Below, one piece after another: positions 55,179-63,899 of a DNA stretch of 64,000 nt. The translations under genes were made by a program, and so were the position numbers. Every line of letters begins with the position of its first letter. Within the stretch, counting starts at the first letter, position 1. Below the pieces are notes generated by a model, which saw only the letters and a program-made list of their open reading frames with translations, was not told the origin of the DNA and did not search any database. The stretch is from NCBI RefSeq assembly GCF_001884135.1, contig NZ_MAOC01000091.1:124001-188000 (forward strand), read 5' to 3'. The stretch comes from Bacillus nitratireducens. Its GTDB lineage: Bacteria; Bacillota; Bacilli; Bacillales; Bacillaceae_G.

Positions 55179-55727
55179 TTACACATTATACCCCGATCTC
55201 CCTTTTCTCTTCGCCCGGTAATTTTTCACTTTCGCGATCGTTCCGCACGCTCTTCCTCCTTCTTCTCCAGCATACATACCGCACCATCTTTTACTTCCAT
55301 TTCGCGAATGATCATAAAATACCCAGCGACAATCTGGGCATGCTTTTAACCTCCCCCACAAATTTTCTTGAATTGACATTAACACAATGCTTAATACTTT
55401 TGTATATACATTCTCTTCGTGCACAGGCTCATATGTAATACCTTTCATATCTTCCTTTACATGTACATGAAATGGGTATTTCTCTAACCACTTTTGCAAT
55501 GATCCTTCGCCTTCAACCGTTAACCGAATATCTTCTCGAAAACTTTTTAATTCCTCTATCGTATGAAATGGAACCTCTTTATGAAAATATTTTTTCATAA
55601 AAAGCTTTATATCCTCTTCTGTTTGCAGCATGTCAATTGGCTCTCTCGTATCGTTTGGTATTTTCCATGTATTTAAAAATTCCCGAATATATTCTAATTC
55701 ATTTGGTGCATTTTGATTCAATTCCAT
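55179..55727 (-). CDS. CGNR zinc-finger (ABATE) protein with altered motif
   Basis: 182 residues. An N-terminal ABATE-type domain (about 1-125), then CPDCRWVFYDHSRNGSKRWCGMYAGEEGGRACGTIAKVKNYRAKRK. The usual C-x2-C...C-x(n)-CGNR zinc knuckle is kept in three parts, but CGNR reads CGTI and the third interval is longer. Members are thought to be DNA-binding stress regulators. Upstream of the methyltransferase in the same direction. Confidence 0.82.
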   Translation of the reverse strand: MELNQNAPNELEYIREFLNTWKIPNDTREPIDMLQTEEDIKLFMKKYFHKEVPFHTIEELKSFREDIRLTVEGEGSLQKWLEKYPFHVHVKEDMKGITYEPVHEENVYTKVLSIVLMSIQENLWGRLKACPDCRWVFYDHSRNGSKRWCGMYAGEEGGRACGTIAKVKNYRAKRKGRSGYNV

Positions 55728-55833
55728 CCACCTTCTTCTTAAAATTTACTTTTTTCTGACTTTATGTATAATTATAATATAAATTAGTTAACCATTAAAT
55801 GATTTTACTGGTTACGATATTAGGAGGAGTTCT

Positions 55834-57030
55834 ATGAAAAGTTTCTCAATACCGATACGTTTCATGCTTATTTCTTCATTCTTTATGTCTTTTGGGTATT
55901 TTGCAGTATACGCATTTTTAGCTATTTATCTATTAAGCTTTCTTCATTTTTCTGCTGTTCAAGTAGGAACAGTGTTGACGGTTATGACAATCACATCACG
56001 AGTTATCCCATTATTCTCAGGATTAATTGCTGACAAAATAGGCTATATCATTATGATGATAGCCGGATTATTTTTAAGAGGAATCGGGTTTATCGCTTTA
56101 GGAATATGCTCTGATTTCTATACAATTTCTATTTCTTCTGCACTTATTGGCTTCGGAACTGCATTTTACGAACCTGCTGCGCGCGCCATATTCGGCTCAC
56201 AACCAGCTCATATGAGAAAAAATCTATTTACATATTTAAACCTTAGTTTTAATTGCGGTGCAATAATCGGACCAATTGCAGGAGGGTTCTTACTCTTACT
56301 CGATCCAATCTATGCTTTTTCTCTAACAGGATCTCTTATGCTGTTATTCGCTTTTATCTTTTACTTACTTAAAAATCACTTCCAAGTCACTACTGAAAAC
56401 ACGTCTATTACATTAGGGCTACAGGCTATCTTACAAAACAAATCTTTCCTTTTGTTTTCATTTATTATGATTTTCTTCTATATTATGTTTACTCAGCTTA
56501 CTGTCGCACTTCCACTTCATATGAAAAACATTAGTAATAGCAACCAGCTTGCTACACTAGTTATTACGATAAATGCAATAACAGGCGTCATATTTATGGT
56601 GTTATTCCGAAAACTATTTCATAAATACAACACACTTTTGATTATTAAGTACGGTGTTTTATTAATGAGTATTTCCTTTTTACTCATTCCTTTATTTCAA
56701 CACCCATATTGGCTATTTATTTGTGTAATTTTATTTACAATCGGTGAAACACTCGTATTACCTAACGCTGATATCGCTATTGCAAATTACAGTAACGAAT
56801 CATATACAGCTACTTACTTCGGATTTTATCAACTATCACTCGCATTTGGTTTTATCATCGGCAATTATACCGGTACATCTTTTACATCCAACTTAAACGG
56901 AATGTATACACCATGGCTTATTTTCGGGGGAATAGGACTTATTGGTTTTATTTCACTACATATTTTAAATATTAAAAAAGGGAGCTCTAAAGAGGATATA
57001 TACCTATGTAATGAGACGAAACATCTGTAA
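55834..57030 (+). CDS. MFS transporter (drug/sugar exporter-like)
   Basis: 398 residues with 12 membrane helices. GLIADKIGYIIMMIAGLFLRGIGFI is the loop 2-3 region and GFGTAFYEPAARAIFGSQ is the efflux-type segment (motif C zone), typical of DHA1-like exporters. TAGGAGGAG before the ATG. GTTAACCA and TGGTTAC flank the promoter zone (55785-55815) as a loose inverted repeat. Monocistronic. Confidence 0.87.
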   Translation: MKSFSIPIRFMLISSFFMSFGYFAVYAFLAIYLLSFLHFSAVQVGTVLTVMTITSRVIPLFSGLIADKIGYIIMMIAGLFLRGIGFIALGICSDFYTISISSALIGFGTAFYEPAARAIFGSQPAHMRKNLFTYLNLSFNCGAIIGPIAGGFLLLLDPIYAFSLTGSLMLLFAFIFYLLKNHFQVTTENTSITLGLQAILQNKSFLLFSFIMIFFYIMFTQLTVALPLHMKNISNSNQLATLVITINAITGVIFMVLFRKLFHKYNTLLIIKYGVLLMSISFLLIPLFQHPYWLFICVILFTIGETLVLPNADIAIANYSNESYTATYFGFYQLSLAFGFIIGNYTGTSFTSNLNGMYTPWLIFGGIGLIGFISLHILNIKKGSSKEDIYLCNETKHL

Positions 57031-57074
57031 CACATTACAATTGAGATGGTACCTTTAGACAAGCAGCCTATAAT

Positions 57075-57114
57075 AAAAAGATTCGACCATCATGTTTGAC
57101 AGTCGAATCTTTTT
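57075..57114. terminator. Bidirectional terminator
   Basis: AAAAAGATTCGAC pairs with GTCGAATCTTTTT, between converging genes. Confidence 0.88.
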
Positions 57115-58027
57115 ATTTTTCATATTCAAGATGATTATGTCTTTTACAACCAAACAAATAGCAAGCCCCTATATGATCAGTTTCAAATTCTAAACCTGGA
57201 ACATATCCAGATTTGATACGTTCTATCATTTTTTTATAACAATTATTCTCTTCTGTATATTCCTCAATTAACTCTTTCTTATCTTTTTCTGTCCAGTTTT
57301 CTTCTACTTCTTCATTCTGAACATCTTCTATATCTGCTGTTTTCGCTTCGATAGATTCCCGTATAACTTCATTTATACGGGAGAAATTATTAGCTTTATA
57401 TAGAGCATAAACAAATCTACCAATCCAATTGGGGCTTTTCCAAACTTCTTTGTATCCCTTTTCGAACCATTCAATTGCTTCTTTATAGCAATTCAACTCA
57501 ACATATAAATCTGCTACATTAATTTCTCCTACAAAATTATCAGATTTCCTGTTAAAAGCATCTAACTTCTCTTTCGCTTCTGTCGTTCGCCCTAAATCAA
57601 TTAAACATTTTACATAGTTATACATTATATAGTCCGAATCCCCTGCAACACGCAAGAAAAATTCCAAAGCTTTTTCCAGCTCTCCAAGATTATAATGAGC
57701 TACAGCTACATTGTGATATGCTTCATTGGATGGTTGAATCGAAATAGATTTTTGTAATGCTTCTTTCGCTTCTTCCCACTTTTTTTGTTTCATGTAAATT
57801 TCTCCTAAGATGTTATAAGGAAAGTATGAGGAAGGATTCAACTTAACAACTTCTCTTATTAATTCAAGAGCTTTATCATCATTCTCTTCCTCATATAAGT
57901 ACATCCAAGCAAGATTATTGAGAGATTGTACATCTCTAGATTCACGTACTGCTTGTTGAAACAGTTCCATTGCTTCCTCATATTCATTTTGTTCAAACAT
58001 TTCAATTGCCTTCTCATTAATGTTCAA
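57113..58027 (-). CDS. TPR-repeat protein
   Basis: 304 residues. Tandem TPR units at about 1-160 (KAIEMFEQNEYEEAMELFQQAV, SLNNLAWMYLYEEENDDKALELIREVVKLNP, PYNILGEIYMKQKKWEEAKEALQKSISIQP, AYHNVAVAHYNLGELEKALEFFLRVAG), then an acidic tail ending CYLFGCKRHNH. A protein-protein scaffold, partner unknown. TTG 58027 after CGGAGGTAG. The 58028-58396 gap holds only a doubtful Tyr-rich mini-ORF. Confidence 0.9.
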   Translation of the reverse strand: MNINEKAIEMFEQNEYEEAMELFQQAVRESRDVQSLNNLAWMYLYEEENDDKALELIREVVKLNPSSYFPYNILGEIYMKQKKWEEAKEALQKSISIQPSNEAYHNVAVAHYNLGELEKALEFFLRVAGDSDYIMYNYVKCLIDLGRTTEAKEKLDAFNRKSDNFVGEINVADLYVELNCYKEAIEWFEKGYKEVWKSPNWIGRFVYALYKANNFSRINEVIRESIEAKTADIEDVQNEEVEENWTEKDKKELIEEYTEENNCYKKMIERIKSGYVPGLEFETDHIGACYLFGCKRHNHLEYEK

Positions 58028-58396
58028 GTAACTACCTCCGAAGTGAATGAATTCATCTATTCTATATTATTTTAAAATGTAAAAATTGTAATTTCCATAA
58101 AAATAAGAGCGCTTCATATTAAGTTCTTTCTCCTTTCTACATTTCATCATATATTTGGATATCCAATTCGTAATGATTTTAGTAACACCGCTTTCTAAAG
58201 AAAATAAATACCTACTGTAAAAATACTGATTTACAACAATAAATAAACTTTTCAATCCCACTTAAAGTAGATATACAGCCTATTAAAATTTACATATTAT
58301 GGTACAATTAAAAAAGAGCGCTAGTTAAACATTTACGTTCCACACTAGCAGTCTAGCAATACCAAAATCAAAAATCACTTGAAATTGGGGGATGTT

Positions 58397-58777
58397 ATGA
58401 AAAAGAAATTAATTGTTCTTCTATTCATCGGAATCATATTATCCGGATGTTCAATTATAACAGAAAATTCTTTAGAAACTGGAAACGGCAGTATTGAATT
58501 ATTAACACCAATGATTACAACAACAGATAATGAATTAGAAATTAAGACCGAGGGCATTGATGAAAATAAAGTAACTTTTATTTACGTTGCCAATAAAAAA
58601 GTCTTTGAACAAAAAATAAAAAATGATGAATCCTACAAACTTGATATTACGAGTATCAAGGATGCTCATAGAACAGATTACAAACCAAGGGTCCAACTTT
58701 TACAAACGAAAGATGATACTCAAGATGGAGACATGGTAACCTTTAAACAAGTTAGATATACAGTTGAAAAAGAGTAG
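58397..58777 (+). CDS. Small lipoprotein
   Basis: About 126 residues. Lipobox ILSGC (about 17-21), then a beta-rich domain (GSIELLTPMITTTDNELEIKTEGIDENKVTFIYVANKKVFEQKI). Unknown role on the outer membrane face. ATG 58397 after TTGGGGGATG. Followed by the DUF3923 gene 73 nt downstream. Confidence 0.8.
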   Translation: MKKKLIVLLFIGIILSGCSIITENSLETGNGSIELLTPMITTTDNELEIKTEGIDENKVTFIYVANKKVFEQKIKNDESYKLDITSIKDAHRTDYKPRVQLLQTKDDTQDGDMVTFKQVRYTVEKE

Positions 58778-58850
58778 TTTTATAGTTATCGCATTTTAAT
58801 ATAACGAATAAAATATATTTTAAAAGAGAATACATCTGAGAGGTGCTAAT

Positions 58851-59078
58851 ATGAACAGACGATGGATTTATTGGTGGATTGGTAACATATTTTGGATTAT
58901 CACTTTCGGGATATTGGCAGCTATCATTTGGCTAAGAGAGGTTGATGGTGCTGGTGTTACTCAAACACCTGAGCTTAAATCAGTGGCATTTATCGTTTTA
59001 TTAATTGCATTTATATTACCAATAATTATTCAAGTTGTATGGTTAATTGTTAATCTGAGAAAGAGCAGAAAAAAATAA
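58851..59078 (+). CDS. DUF3923 family membrane protein
   Basis: 75 residues, two membrane helices. MNRRWIYWWIGNIFWIITFGILAAIIWLREVDGAGVTQTPELKSVAF with the REVDGAGxxQTPE loop is the DUF3923 signature. Function unknown. GAGAGGTGC precedes the ATG. Confidence 0.88.
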   Translation: MNRRWIYWWIGNIFWIITFGILAAIIWLREVDGAGVTQTPELKSVAFIVLLIAFILPIIIQVVWLIVNLRKSRKK

Positions 59079-59083
59079 CATAT

Positions 59084-59127
59084 AAAAAAGAGAGGAATCT
59101 TTTTTAAAATAGATTCCTCTCTTTTTT
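59084..59127. terminator. Bidirectional terminator
   Basis: AAAAAAGAGAGGAATCT pairs with GATTCCTCTCTTTTTT. Confidence 0.9.
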
Positions 59128-59174
59128 ATATGGGGATTATGCCGTGCTTTTAAAGCTGCACTACTCCCCTTTCT

Positions 59175-59723
59175 TTACGATGCATGTTCATCTTTCTTCT
59201 TCATTAACGCTCTCTTCTTCATCGCTTTCGTTAAGTATCCGCCTTTAAATGAACGAATTTCATAAGAAGACATAAATGCTTTTGGTGCAATTTCATTAAT
59301 GATTTCTAACAGTTCTTTTTCTCTAGAACGCTTTGCAACGATATCTAAACGATAACGGATTGAATTAATACCTTCACCTTCAAATACTGTAACACCAAAT
59401 CCAGAGTGACGTAATTCATCCACTAATTCATTACAACGGTCTAGTAAACTAACTTGATACGTAATATAACCAATTGCTAATTTATTCTCTATATAACCGC
59501 CTAATAATAGTCCCGCACTAAAGCCAATGACATAGGCAATGATGTTCATCCAATTCGATAAATCTTGAAACACAATACCTAAACTGACAATATAAATTGC
59601 ACCTTCTAACAATCCTACACCTGCAGCGGATCTTGTTTGATTCTTTACAAGCAAAATCGTACGGATTGTTAAAGTTGGAACGTAAATAATTTGAAGCACA
59701 AAAATAAGTAAAGCTTGTAACAT
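59175..59723 (-). CDS. UPF0316/DUF2179 membrane protein
   Basis: About 182 residues: three membrane helices (1-80: [28 protein letters not shown]..., [26 protein letters not shown]), then two DUF2179-type beta-alpha-beta parts ([55 protein letters not shown]). DUF2179 domains in related proteins bind cyclic dinucleotides or DNA-like ligands; unproven here. ATG 59723 after AGAGGTGG. Confidence 0.9.
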   Translation of the reverse strand: MLQALLIFVLQIIYVPTLTIRTILLVKNQTRSAAGVGLLEGAIYIVSLGIVFQDLSNWMNIIAYVIGFSAGLLLGGYIENKLAIGYITYQVSLLDRCNELVDELRHSGFGVTVFEGEGINSIRYRLDIVAKRSREKELLEIINEIAPKAFMSSYEIRSFKGGYLTKAMKKRALMKKKDEHAS

Positions 59724-59928
59724 TGGTATCCACCTCTTTCGCAAATTCTTTTGTCATGATAACATACATAAGCTTTCGAAATCGATGGGTTTTTAAATTT
59801 TTTCAAATTTTTTTCCACACTATTGAAAAACCTAAAAAAGAGGCGTATTATATTGGGTCGTAAATTCAATTGTCATTATTAAATCGCTCATAGTACATTA
59901 ACTATTGCGCAATTTATTCTCAAACACA

Positions 59929-59955
59929 AAAAAAAGGAACCCCATTAGGTCCCTT
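59929..59955 (-). terminator. Terminator
   Basis: AAAGG-ACC pairs with GGT-CCTTT on the minus strand, then T5-8. The region 59724-59928 shows nothing else I can name. Confidence 0.75.
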
Positions 59956-59958
59956 TCA

Positions 59959-60372
59959 TCATAGCTCTATGTTTTTCGAAGCTTGTTCTCTTTGCTTCTC
60001 TTCTTCTTTTACTAGCTGCATGTTTGCATAGGCTAAATTCGCAATCATTAAAAAGTGTCCACCTAAAATACCCGTACCAAATGCCCACATTTCCATTTCA
60101 TGCTCAATTTCATACATAATGATAGCCCCTAATATTGCGGCTGCAAATCGGTTTAAAACTCCTAATCCAGGAGCCTTTTCTTTCATCACGATACTTCTTC
60201 CTAGTTTCTCCACTCTACGAGCTAATAACCAAAGACAATATGCGCTAACTGCTAAACCAATACCAAACCCTGTCACTTGTTTTCCAAATGGAGTAATCGC
60301 CCACATTAGTAGTAAACCACTAAAGATTGTATACAATTGTAATCGATATACACGTAAGGCTACTTGAATCAA
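59959..60372 (-). CDS. ATP synthase subunit I-like (AtpI) membrane protein
   Basis: About 137 residues with four membrane helices (YTIFSGLLLMWAITPFG, GFGIGLAVSAYCLWLLARRVEKL, RFAAAILGAIIMYEI, FGTGILGGHFLMIANLAY). The pattern is that of ATP-synt_I proteins, which help assemble the c-ring or carry Mg2+. No atp operon is nearby, so the role is uncertain. Start TTG 60372 after TTAGGAGCGG. Confidence 0.7.
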   Translation of the reverse strand: MIQVALRVYRLQLYTIFSGLLLMWAITPFGKQVTGFGIGLAVSAYCLWLLARRVEKLGRSIVMKEKAPGLGVLNRFAAAILGAIIMYEIEHEMEMWAFGTGILGGHFLMIANLAYANMQLVKEEEKQREQASKNIEL

Positions 60373-60411
60373 AATATCCGCTCCTAATTTCACATTTTAT
60401 TATGTGTCAGA

Positions 60412-60445
60412 AGAAAAGCAGCAACTTACACAGTTGCTGCTTTCT
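60412..60445 (-). terminator. Terminator overlapping the CorC-like gene end
   Basis: AGCAGCAAC pairs with GTTGCTGCT on the minus strand, then TTTTC; the TAA lies in the loop. Confidence 0.8.
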
Positions 60446-61754
60446 CTTGTTCTTGTTCATGATCCATTTTTTGAATTTCAACACGTTTAATTTGATAAGC
60501 ATCTTTTTCTAACACTTTAAATTCATAACCTTCTGCTTCAACGTATTGTCCTTCTTCGATTTCATGATTTTGCATCATAATCCATCCACCGATTGTATCC
60601 ACATCATCTTCTTCAATGTGTAATCCAAACAAATCTTTTACTTCTGATATAAGCACTTTTCCATCAACAATTTTATGGTATTCGTTCACATGTTGAATTG
60701 GTGGTGCTTCATCTTCATCATATTCATCACGAATTTCGCCGACGATTTCCTCCAATATATCTTCAAGCGTTACAATTCCAGCTGTTCCTCCGTACTCATC
60801 ATATAAAACAGCCATTGGAATTCGCTTCTTCTGCATTTGCAGTAATAAATCATGAATTGGAGTAGTTTCCATAACTTCAATAATCGGACGCATATACGTG
60901 CGAATCGATGATAAATCTTCTTTATCGTTGTTCATATATCGAATAAAGAAATCTTTCACATTGACCATACCGATAATATCATCTTTATCTTCTCCAAAAA
61001 TCGGATAACGTGTGTATCGTTCATTTTGGATTACTTTCATGTGTTCTTCTACTGAATCTTCAAGATAGAAACCAACGATTTCCGTACGCGGTACCATGAT
61101 TTCTTTCGCAATGCGATTATCAAATTCAAAGATATTATTTACATACTTGTATTCAGCTTGATTAATTTCTCCACTTTCGTAGCTCTCTGAAAGAATAAGA
61201 CGTAACTCTTCTTCTGTATGAGCTACTTCATGTTCAGAAGCTGGCTTCAAACCGAATAAACCAGTTACAACACGAGCAGAACCATTCAATACCCAAATAA
61301 ATGGATACATAGCTTTATAGAATATCATTAACGGACCTGCTAATAACAATGTCACTTTTTCAGCTTTTTGAATTGCCATCGTTTTCGGAGCTAATTCCCC
61401 GACTACAACGTGCAAGTACGTCATCGTCATAAATGCAAGACCAAATGTTAATACTGATGAGATAGACGGATTTAAATTCCATTTCTCAAATAACGGGTGT
61501 AATAATTTTTCTATCGTCGGTTCACCTAACCAACCAAGTCCCATCGCTGTAACTGTAATACCTAATTGACAAGCAGATAAATATTCGTCTAAATTTGTTG
61601 TTACTTTTTTCGCTGCTAATGCGCCGCGTTTCCCTTCCGCAACAAGCTGATCAATGCGACTTGAACGTATTTTTACAATCGCAAACTCTGCTGCTACGAA
61701 AAATCCAGTAAATGCGATTAAAATCGCAACCATGACTAAATTAAATATTTCCAA
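60426..61754 (-). CDS. CNNM/CorC family membrane protein (hemolysin C-like)
   Basis: 442 residues. DUF21/CNNM membrane domain (1-190, IAFTGFFVAAEFAIVKIRSSRI), two CBS domains (about 205-330: MVPRTEIVGFYLEDSVEEHMKVI..., MRPIIEVMETTPIHDLLLQMQKKRIPMAVLYDEYGGTAGIVTLEDILEEIVGEI) and a C-terminal CorC_HlyC domain. Such proteins move or sense Mg2+. TTG start after AAGGGG, which is partly inside the hairpin CCTTAGTT/AACTAAGG (61762-61782). Confidence 0.94.
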   Translation of the reverse strand: MEIFNLVMVAILIAFTGFFVAAEFAIVKIRSSRIDQLVAEGKRGALAAKKVTTNLDEYLSACQLGITVTAMGLGWLGEPTIEKLLHPLFEKWNLNPSISSVLTFGLAFMTMTYLHVVVGELAPKTMAIQKAEKVTLLLAGPLMIFYKAMYPFIWVLNGSARVVTGLFGLKPASEHEVAHTEEELRLILSESYESGEINQAEYKYVNNIFEFDNRIAKEIMVPRTEIVGFYLEDSVEEHMKVIQNERYTRYPIFGEDKDDIIGMVNVKDFFIRYMNNDKEDLSSIRTYMRPIIEVMETTPIHDLLLQMQKKRIPMAVLYDEYGGTAGIVTLEDILEEIVGEIRDEYDEDEAPPIQHVNEYHKIVDGKVLISEVKDLFGLHIEEDDVDTIGGWIMMQNHEIEEGQYVEAEGYEFKVLEKDAYQIKRVEIQKMDHEQEQEKAATV

Positions 61755-61874
61755 TGAATCCCCTTAGTTAAAAAAACTAAGGTGTCCACCTCCTGTATAC
61801 TATAATGTTTTCTTATTTGTTCGTTAGAAAACATAGCCCGATACAAAAATTAAAGAGGTCGGATTTCACTTATT

Positions 61875-62282
61875 CTATAATAATAGAGCAAGTGTCTGTA
61901 ATAAAGCTGTCGTTTGACCTGATAAAGATTTCGATATTTTTTCACGTTGTGAATCAGTCAATTCATCTAAAAGAGGCTTTAACTCCGTTAGTTCTGCTTC
62001 TAATCTATGAATATGGTCTGTCACTTCATTCACATGTTTCGAAACGTGTTCATTGATACCGAGCAGCTTTTTCTTCTCCTCGATTTTCTCTTTAATCTCA
62101 CAAAGCGGCATATGCATTTCTTTGCACTTCTCAATAAATTGTAATGTCTCAAATGCTGTTTCGTCGTAATAGCGATAATTAGATTGAGATCGCTCCGCTT
62201 TTAGGATACCTAGATTCGTATAATAATCAATCGTTCGTTTCGACACGTGAGCCATGAGAGCCAACTGTCCGATTCGATACAC
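61875..62282 (-). CDS. MerR family transcriptional regulator
   Basis: 135 residues. Winged HTH YRIGQLALMAHVSKRTIDYYTNLGILKAERSQSNYRYYDETAFETLQFIEKCKEMHMPLCEIKEKI, then a coiled-coil dimer helix (VNEVTDHIHRLEAELTELKPLLDEL). No Cys cluster, so it is not a metal sensor. The target may be the CNNM gene downstream on the same strand. GTG start. Confidence 0.9.
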   Translation of the reverse strand: MYRIGQLALMAHVSKRTIDYYTNLGILKAERSQSNYRYYDETAFETLQFIEKCKEMHMPLCEIKEKIEEKKKLLGINEHVSKHVNEVTDHIHRLEAELTELKPLLDELTDSQREKISKSLSGQTTALLQTLALLL

Positions 62283-62468
62283 CTTCCCAACGATCTTCCC
62301 CCCTTGTTTATATTACTACAATCATACAATACATAAACTGTACAGTCAAACGTGACGGTTTGTTATTCACAATTTATACACAATTTCACGTCTCATCTTA
62401 TACTATTCAAAAATATGTGTCCTATTATTGCTGCAAATTTTCTTTCGGTACCCATCCAGCTTCACCAT

Positions 62469-62771
62469 TTACCGTTTCAAACCAATCCATCCATTCAGTT
62501 CTGCTAACCCAATTAGTATTTCTCCACTACTCAATTGTAATTCTTTTGCAGTATGTCGCTTTATAATAACTCCACTTTCATCTGTACACTTACTTATTAT
62601 TTGCTCTGGTACCCAGCCTTTCCTATTATAATTCTCCTCCGAACAACGCACCCAGTTATCCAACTTTTTTGGTCCCTTATGCTTTTCACTAACAGAAACA
62701 AGATCTCCCTTCTCTAAACGAATTGGATCCGGATAATCACTGGCATGCAACTTAATAGCAATATTTTTCAT
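62469..62771 (-). CDS. SH3-like domain protein
   Basis: 100 residues. Two short SH3-type halves: YPDPIRLEKGDLVSVSEKHKGPKKLDNWVRCSEENYNRKGWVPEQII and VIIKRHTAKELQLSSGEILIGLAELNGWIGLKR. No signal peptide, so a cytosolic binding protein. It may run further, because the + strand C-terminal region beyond 62469 also encodes Trp/Val-rich SH3-like residues in another frame. Divergent from the EamA transcript. Confidence 0.75.
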   Translation of the reverse strand: MKNIAIKLHASDYPDPIRLEKGDLVSVSEKHKGPKKLDNWVRCSEENYNRKGWVPEQIISKCTDESGVIIKRHTAKELQLSSGEILIGLAELNGWIGLKR

Positions 62772-62800
62772 AACACTCTACAATAATCAGAAAATTAAGT

Positions 62801-62806
62801 TATAAT
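62801..62806 (+). promoter_or_regulatory. -10 element of the EamA leader transcript
   Basis: A perfect TATAAT with only a weak -35 (CTACAA, 17 nt upstream). Transcription from about 62813 gives a leader of about 164 nt. Confidence 0.6.
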
Positions 62807-62838
62807 GTCATTATAAAAAAAGAAAGGAGACTACGCTC

Positions 62839-62889
62839 ATGTACTACAACACTTCATTCGAAAACGATCAACCTGTAGTCCGTCTATAA
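62839..62889 (+). CDS. Leader peptide of the EamA transporter gene
   Basis: AAAGGAGA (62823-62830) precedes ATG 62839 by 8-9 nt. The frame encodes MYYNTSFENDQPVVRL and then TAA. Its last codons (GTC CGT CTA) are arm 1 of the hairpin set that controls the downstream ribosome binding site, the layout of erm/cat leader peptides. Confidence 0.75.
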   Translation: MYYNTSFENDQPVVRL

Positions 62890-62969
62890 TCTAAGACGGG
62901 CATTCATATAACAAGTGCACTATGCCTCGTCTTAGGGAATAAATCATAACCCTAAAAATAGACGGAGGT
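62879..62969 (+). promoter_or_regulatory. Translational attenuator of the EamA gene
   Basis: Arm 1 CCGTCT (62880-62885) pairs with arm 2 AGACGG (62894-62899). Arm 2, extended CTAAGACG-GGCAT (62891-62903), pairs with arm 3 ATGCC-CGTCTTAG (62922-62935), 13 bp with one bulge. Arm 3 CCTCGTC (62925-62931) also pairs with GAC-GAGG (62961-62968), which is the Shine-Dalgarno of the transporter, with TTAGGG/CCCTAA inside. 1:2 plus 3:4 is OFF; 2:3 is ON. No T-run follows, so control is at translation. Confidence 0.78.
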
Positions 62970-62976
62970 AATTCAA

Positions 62977-63864
62977 ATGAAACAAACAATTTTAGGTGCT
63001 ATATGTTTATCTCTAGCAGCAAGTATATGGGGCGGTATGTACGTTGTTAGTAAATACGTACTCGACTTTATCTCGCCACTTACACTCGTTTGGCTACGCT
63101 TTATTATCGCTTTTGTTGTTTTATATGTAATTTTGAAAATAACTGAAAAAAAGCAAAAGAAAAAAGTAACCATCCACAAAAAAGATTGGCTATTATTTGC
63201 TTGGATTGGATTCATCGGGTATTTCATTTCAATCACATGTCAATTTATCGGAACGAAATTATCCGATGCTCATACAGGCTCCTTAGTGACATCAGCTACA
63301 CCTGCATTTATGGTTATATTTGCAGCGCTCATTTTAAAAGAGAAACTAACTACTCGTAGACTTTTATCAACTATAATAGCGACACTCGGTGTCATTATCG
63401 TTATCGGATGGGATATTGAAATCGGCTCCTATTTTATCGGTTCAATCATTTTAGTTGGAGCTGCTATTACGTGGGCTTTACTGTCCATTTATGTAAAAAT
63501 CGCTTCAGCTCGATTTTCATCTTTAATTATTACAACGTACGCAATATTTTTTTCACTCTTTTTCATTACACCTTTTATGGTATGGGAAGTTCAAACAAAT
63601 CCTATTGAACATATGAACATGTATGTAGTATTGGGCGTACTCTATTTAGGAATCGTCTCAACTGCAGGTGCATTTTTCCTTTGGAATAAAGGATTAGAAT
63701 TAATGGATGCTAGCATCGGCTCATTATTTTTCTTCTTTCAACCTATCGTCGGTTCAATACTTGGCTGGCTCCTATTAAATGAGACGTTAAGCAGTAACTT
63801 TTTCATTGGTGGTATCCTTATTATATGTAGTGTTATAATTACTACTTTTGAAAAGCAAAAATAG
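62977..63864 (+). CDS. EamA/DMT family transporter
   Basis: 295 residues, ten membrane helices in two EamA repeats (AASIWGGMYVVSKYVLDFISPLTLVWLRFIIAFVVLYVIL and LLSIYVKIASARFSSLIITTYAIFFSLFFITPFMVWE..., FFFQPIVGSILGWLLLNETLSSNFFIGGILII). The family exports amino acids, metabolites and some drugs. GACGGAGGT precedes the ATG by 7-8 nt and is the arm-4 target of the upstream attenuator, so it is probably induced by something that stalls ribosomes on the leader. Confidence 0.93.
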   Translation: MKQTILGAICLSLAASIWGGMYVVSKYVLDFISPLTLVWLRFIIAFVVLYVILKITEKKQKKKVTIHKKDWLLFAWIGFIGYFISITCQFIGTKLSDAHTGSLVTSATPAFMVIFAALILKEKLTTRRLLSTIIATLGVIIVIGWDIEIGSYFIGSIILVGAAITWALLSIYVKIASARFSSLIITTYAIFFSLFFITPFMVWEVQTNPIEHMNMYVVLGVLYLGIVSTAGAFFLWNKGLELMDASIGSLFFFFQPIVGSILGWLLLNETLSSNFFIGGILIICSVIITTFEKQK

Positions 63865-63871
63865 TATAAAA

Positions 63872-63899
63872 AACAGGCAGAGACTTAGTCTCTGCCTGT
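63872..63899 (-). terminator. Terminator of the next gene (minus strand)
   Basis: ACAGGCAGAGA pairs with TCTCTGCCTGT; a T6 run follows on the minus strand. The stop codon of the partial gene lies in the loop. Confidence 0.85.

Noticed and set aside
58067-58114. Tyr/Phe-rich 16-codon leader peptide (MKRSYFYGNYNFYILK) before the TPR gene
   Set aside because: The ribosome binding site is too far (12 nt) and no competing hairpins or terminator follow.
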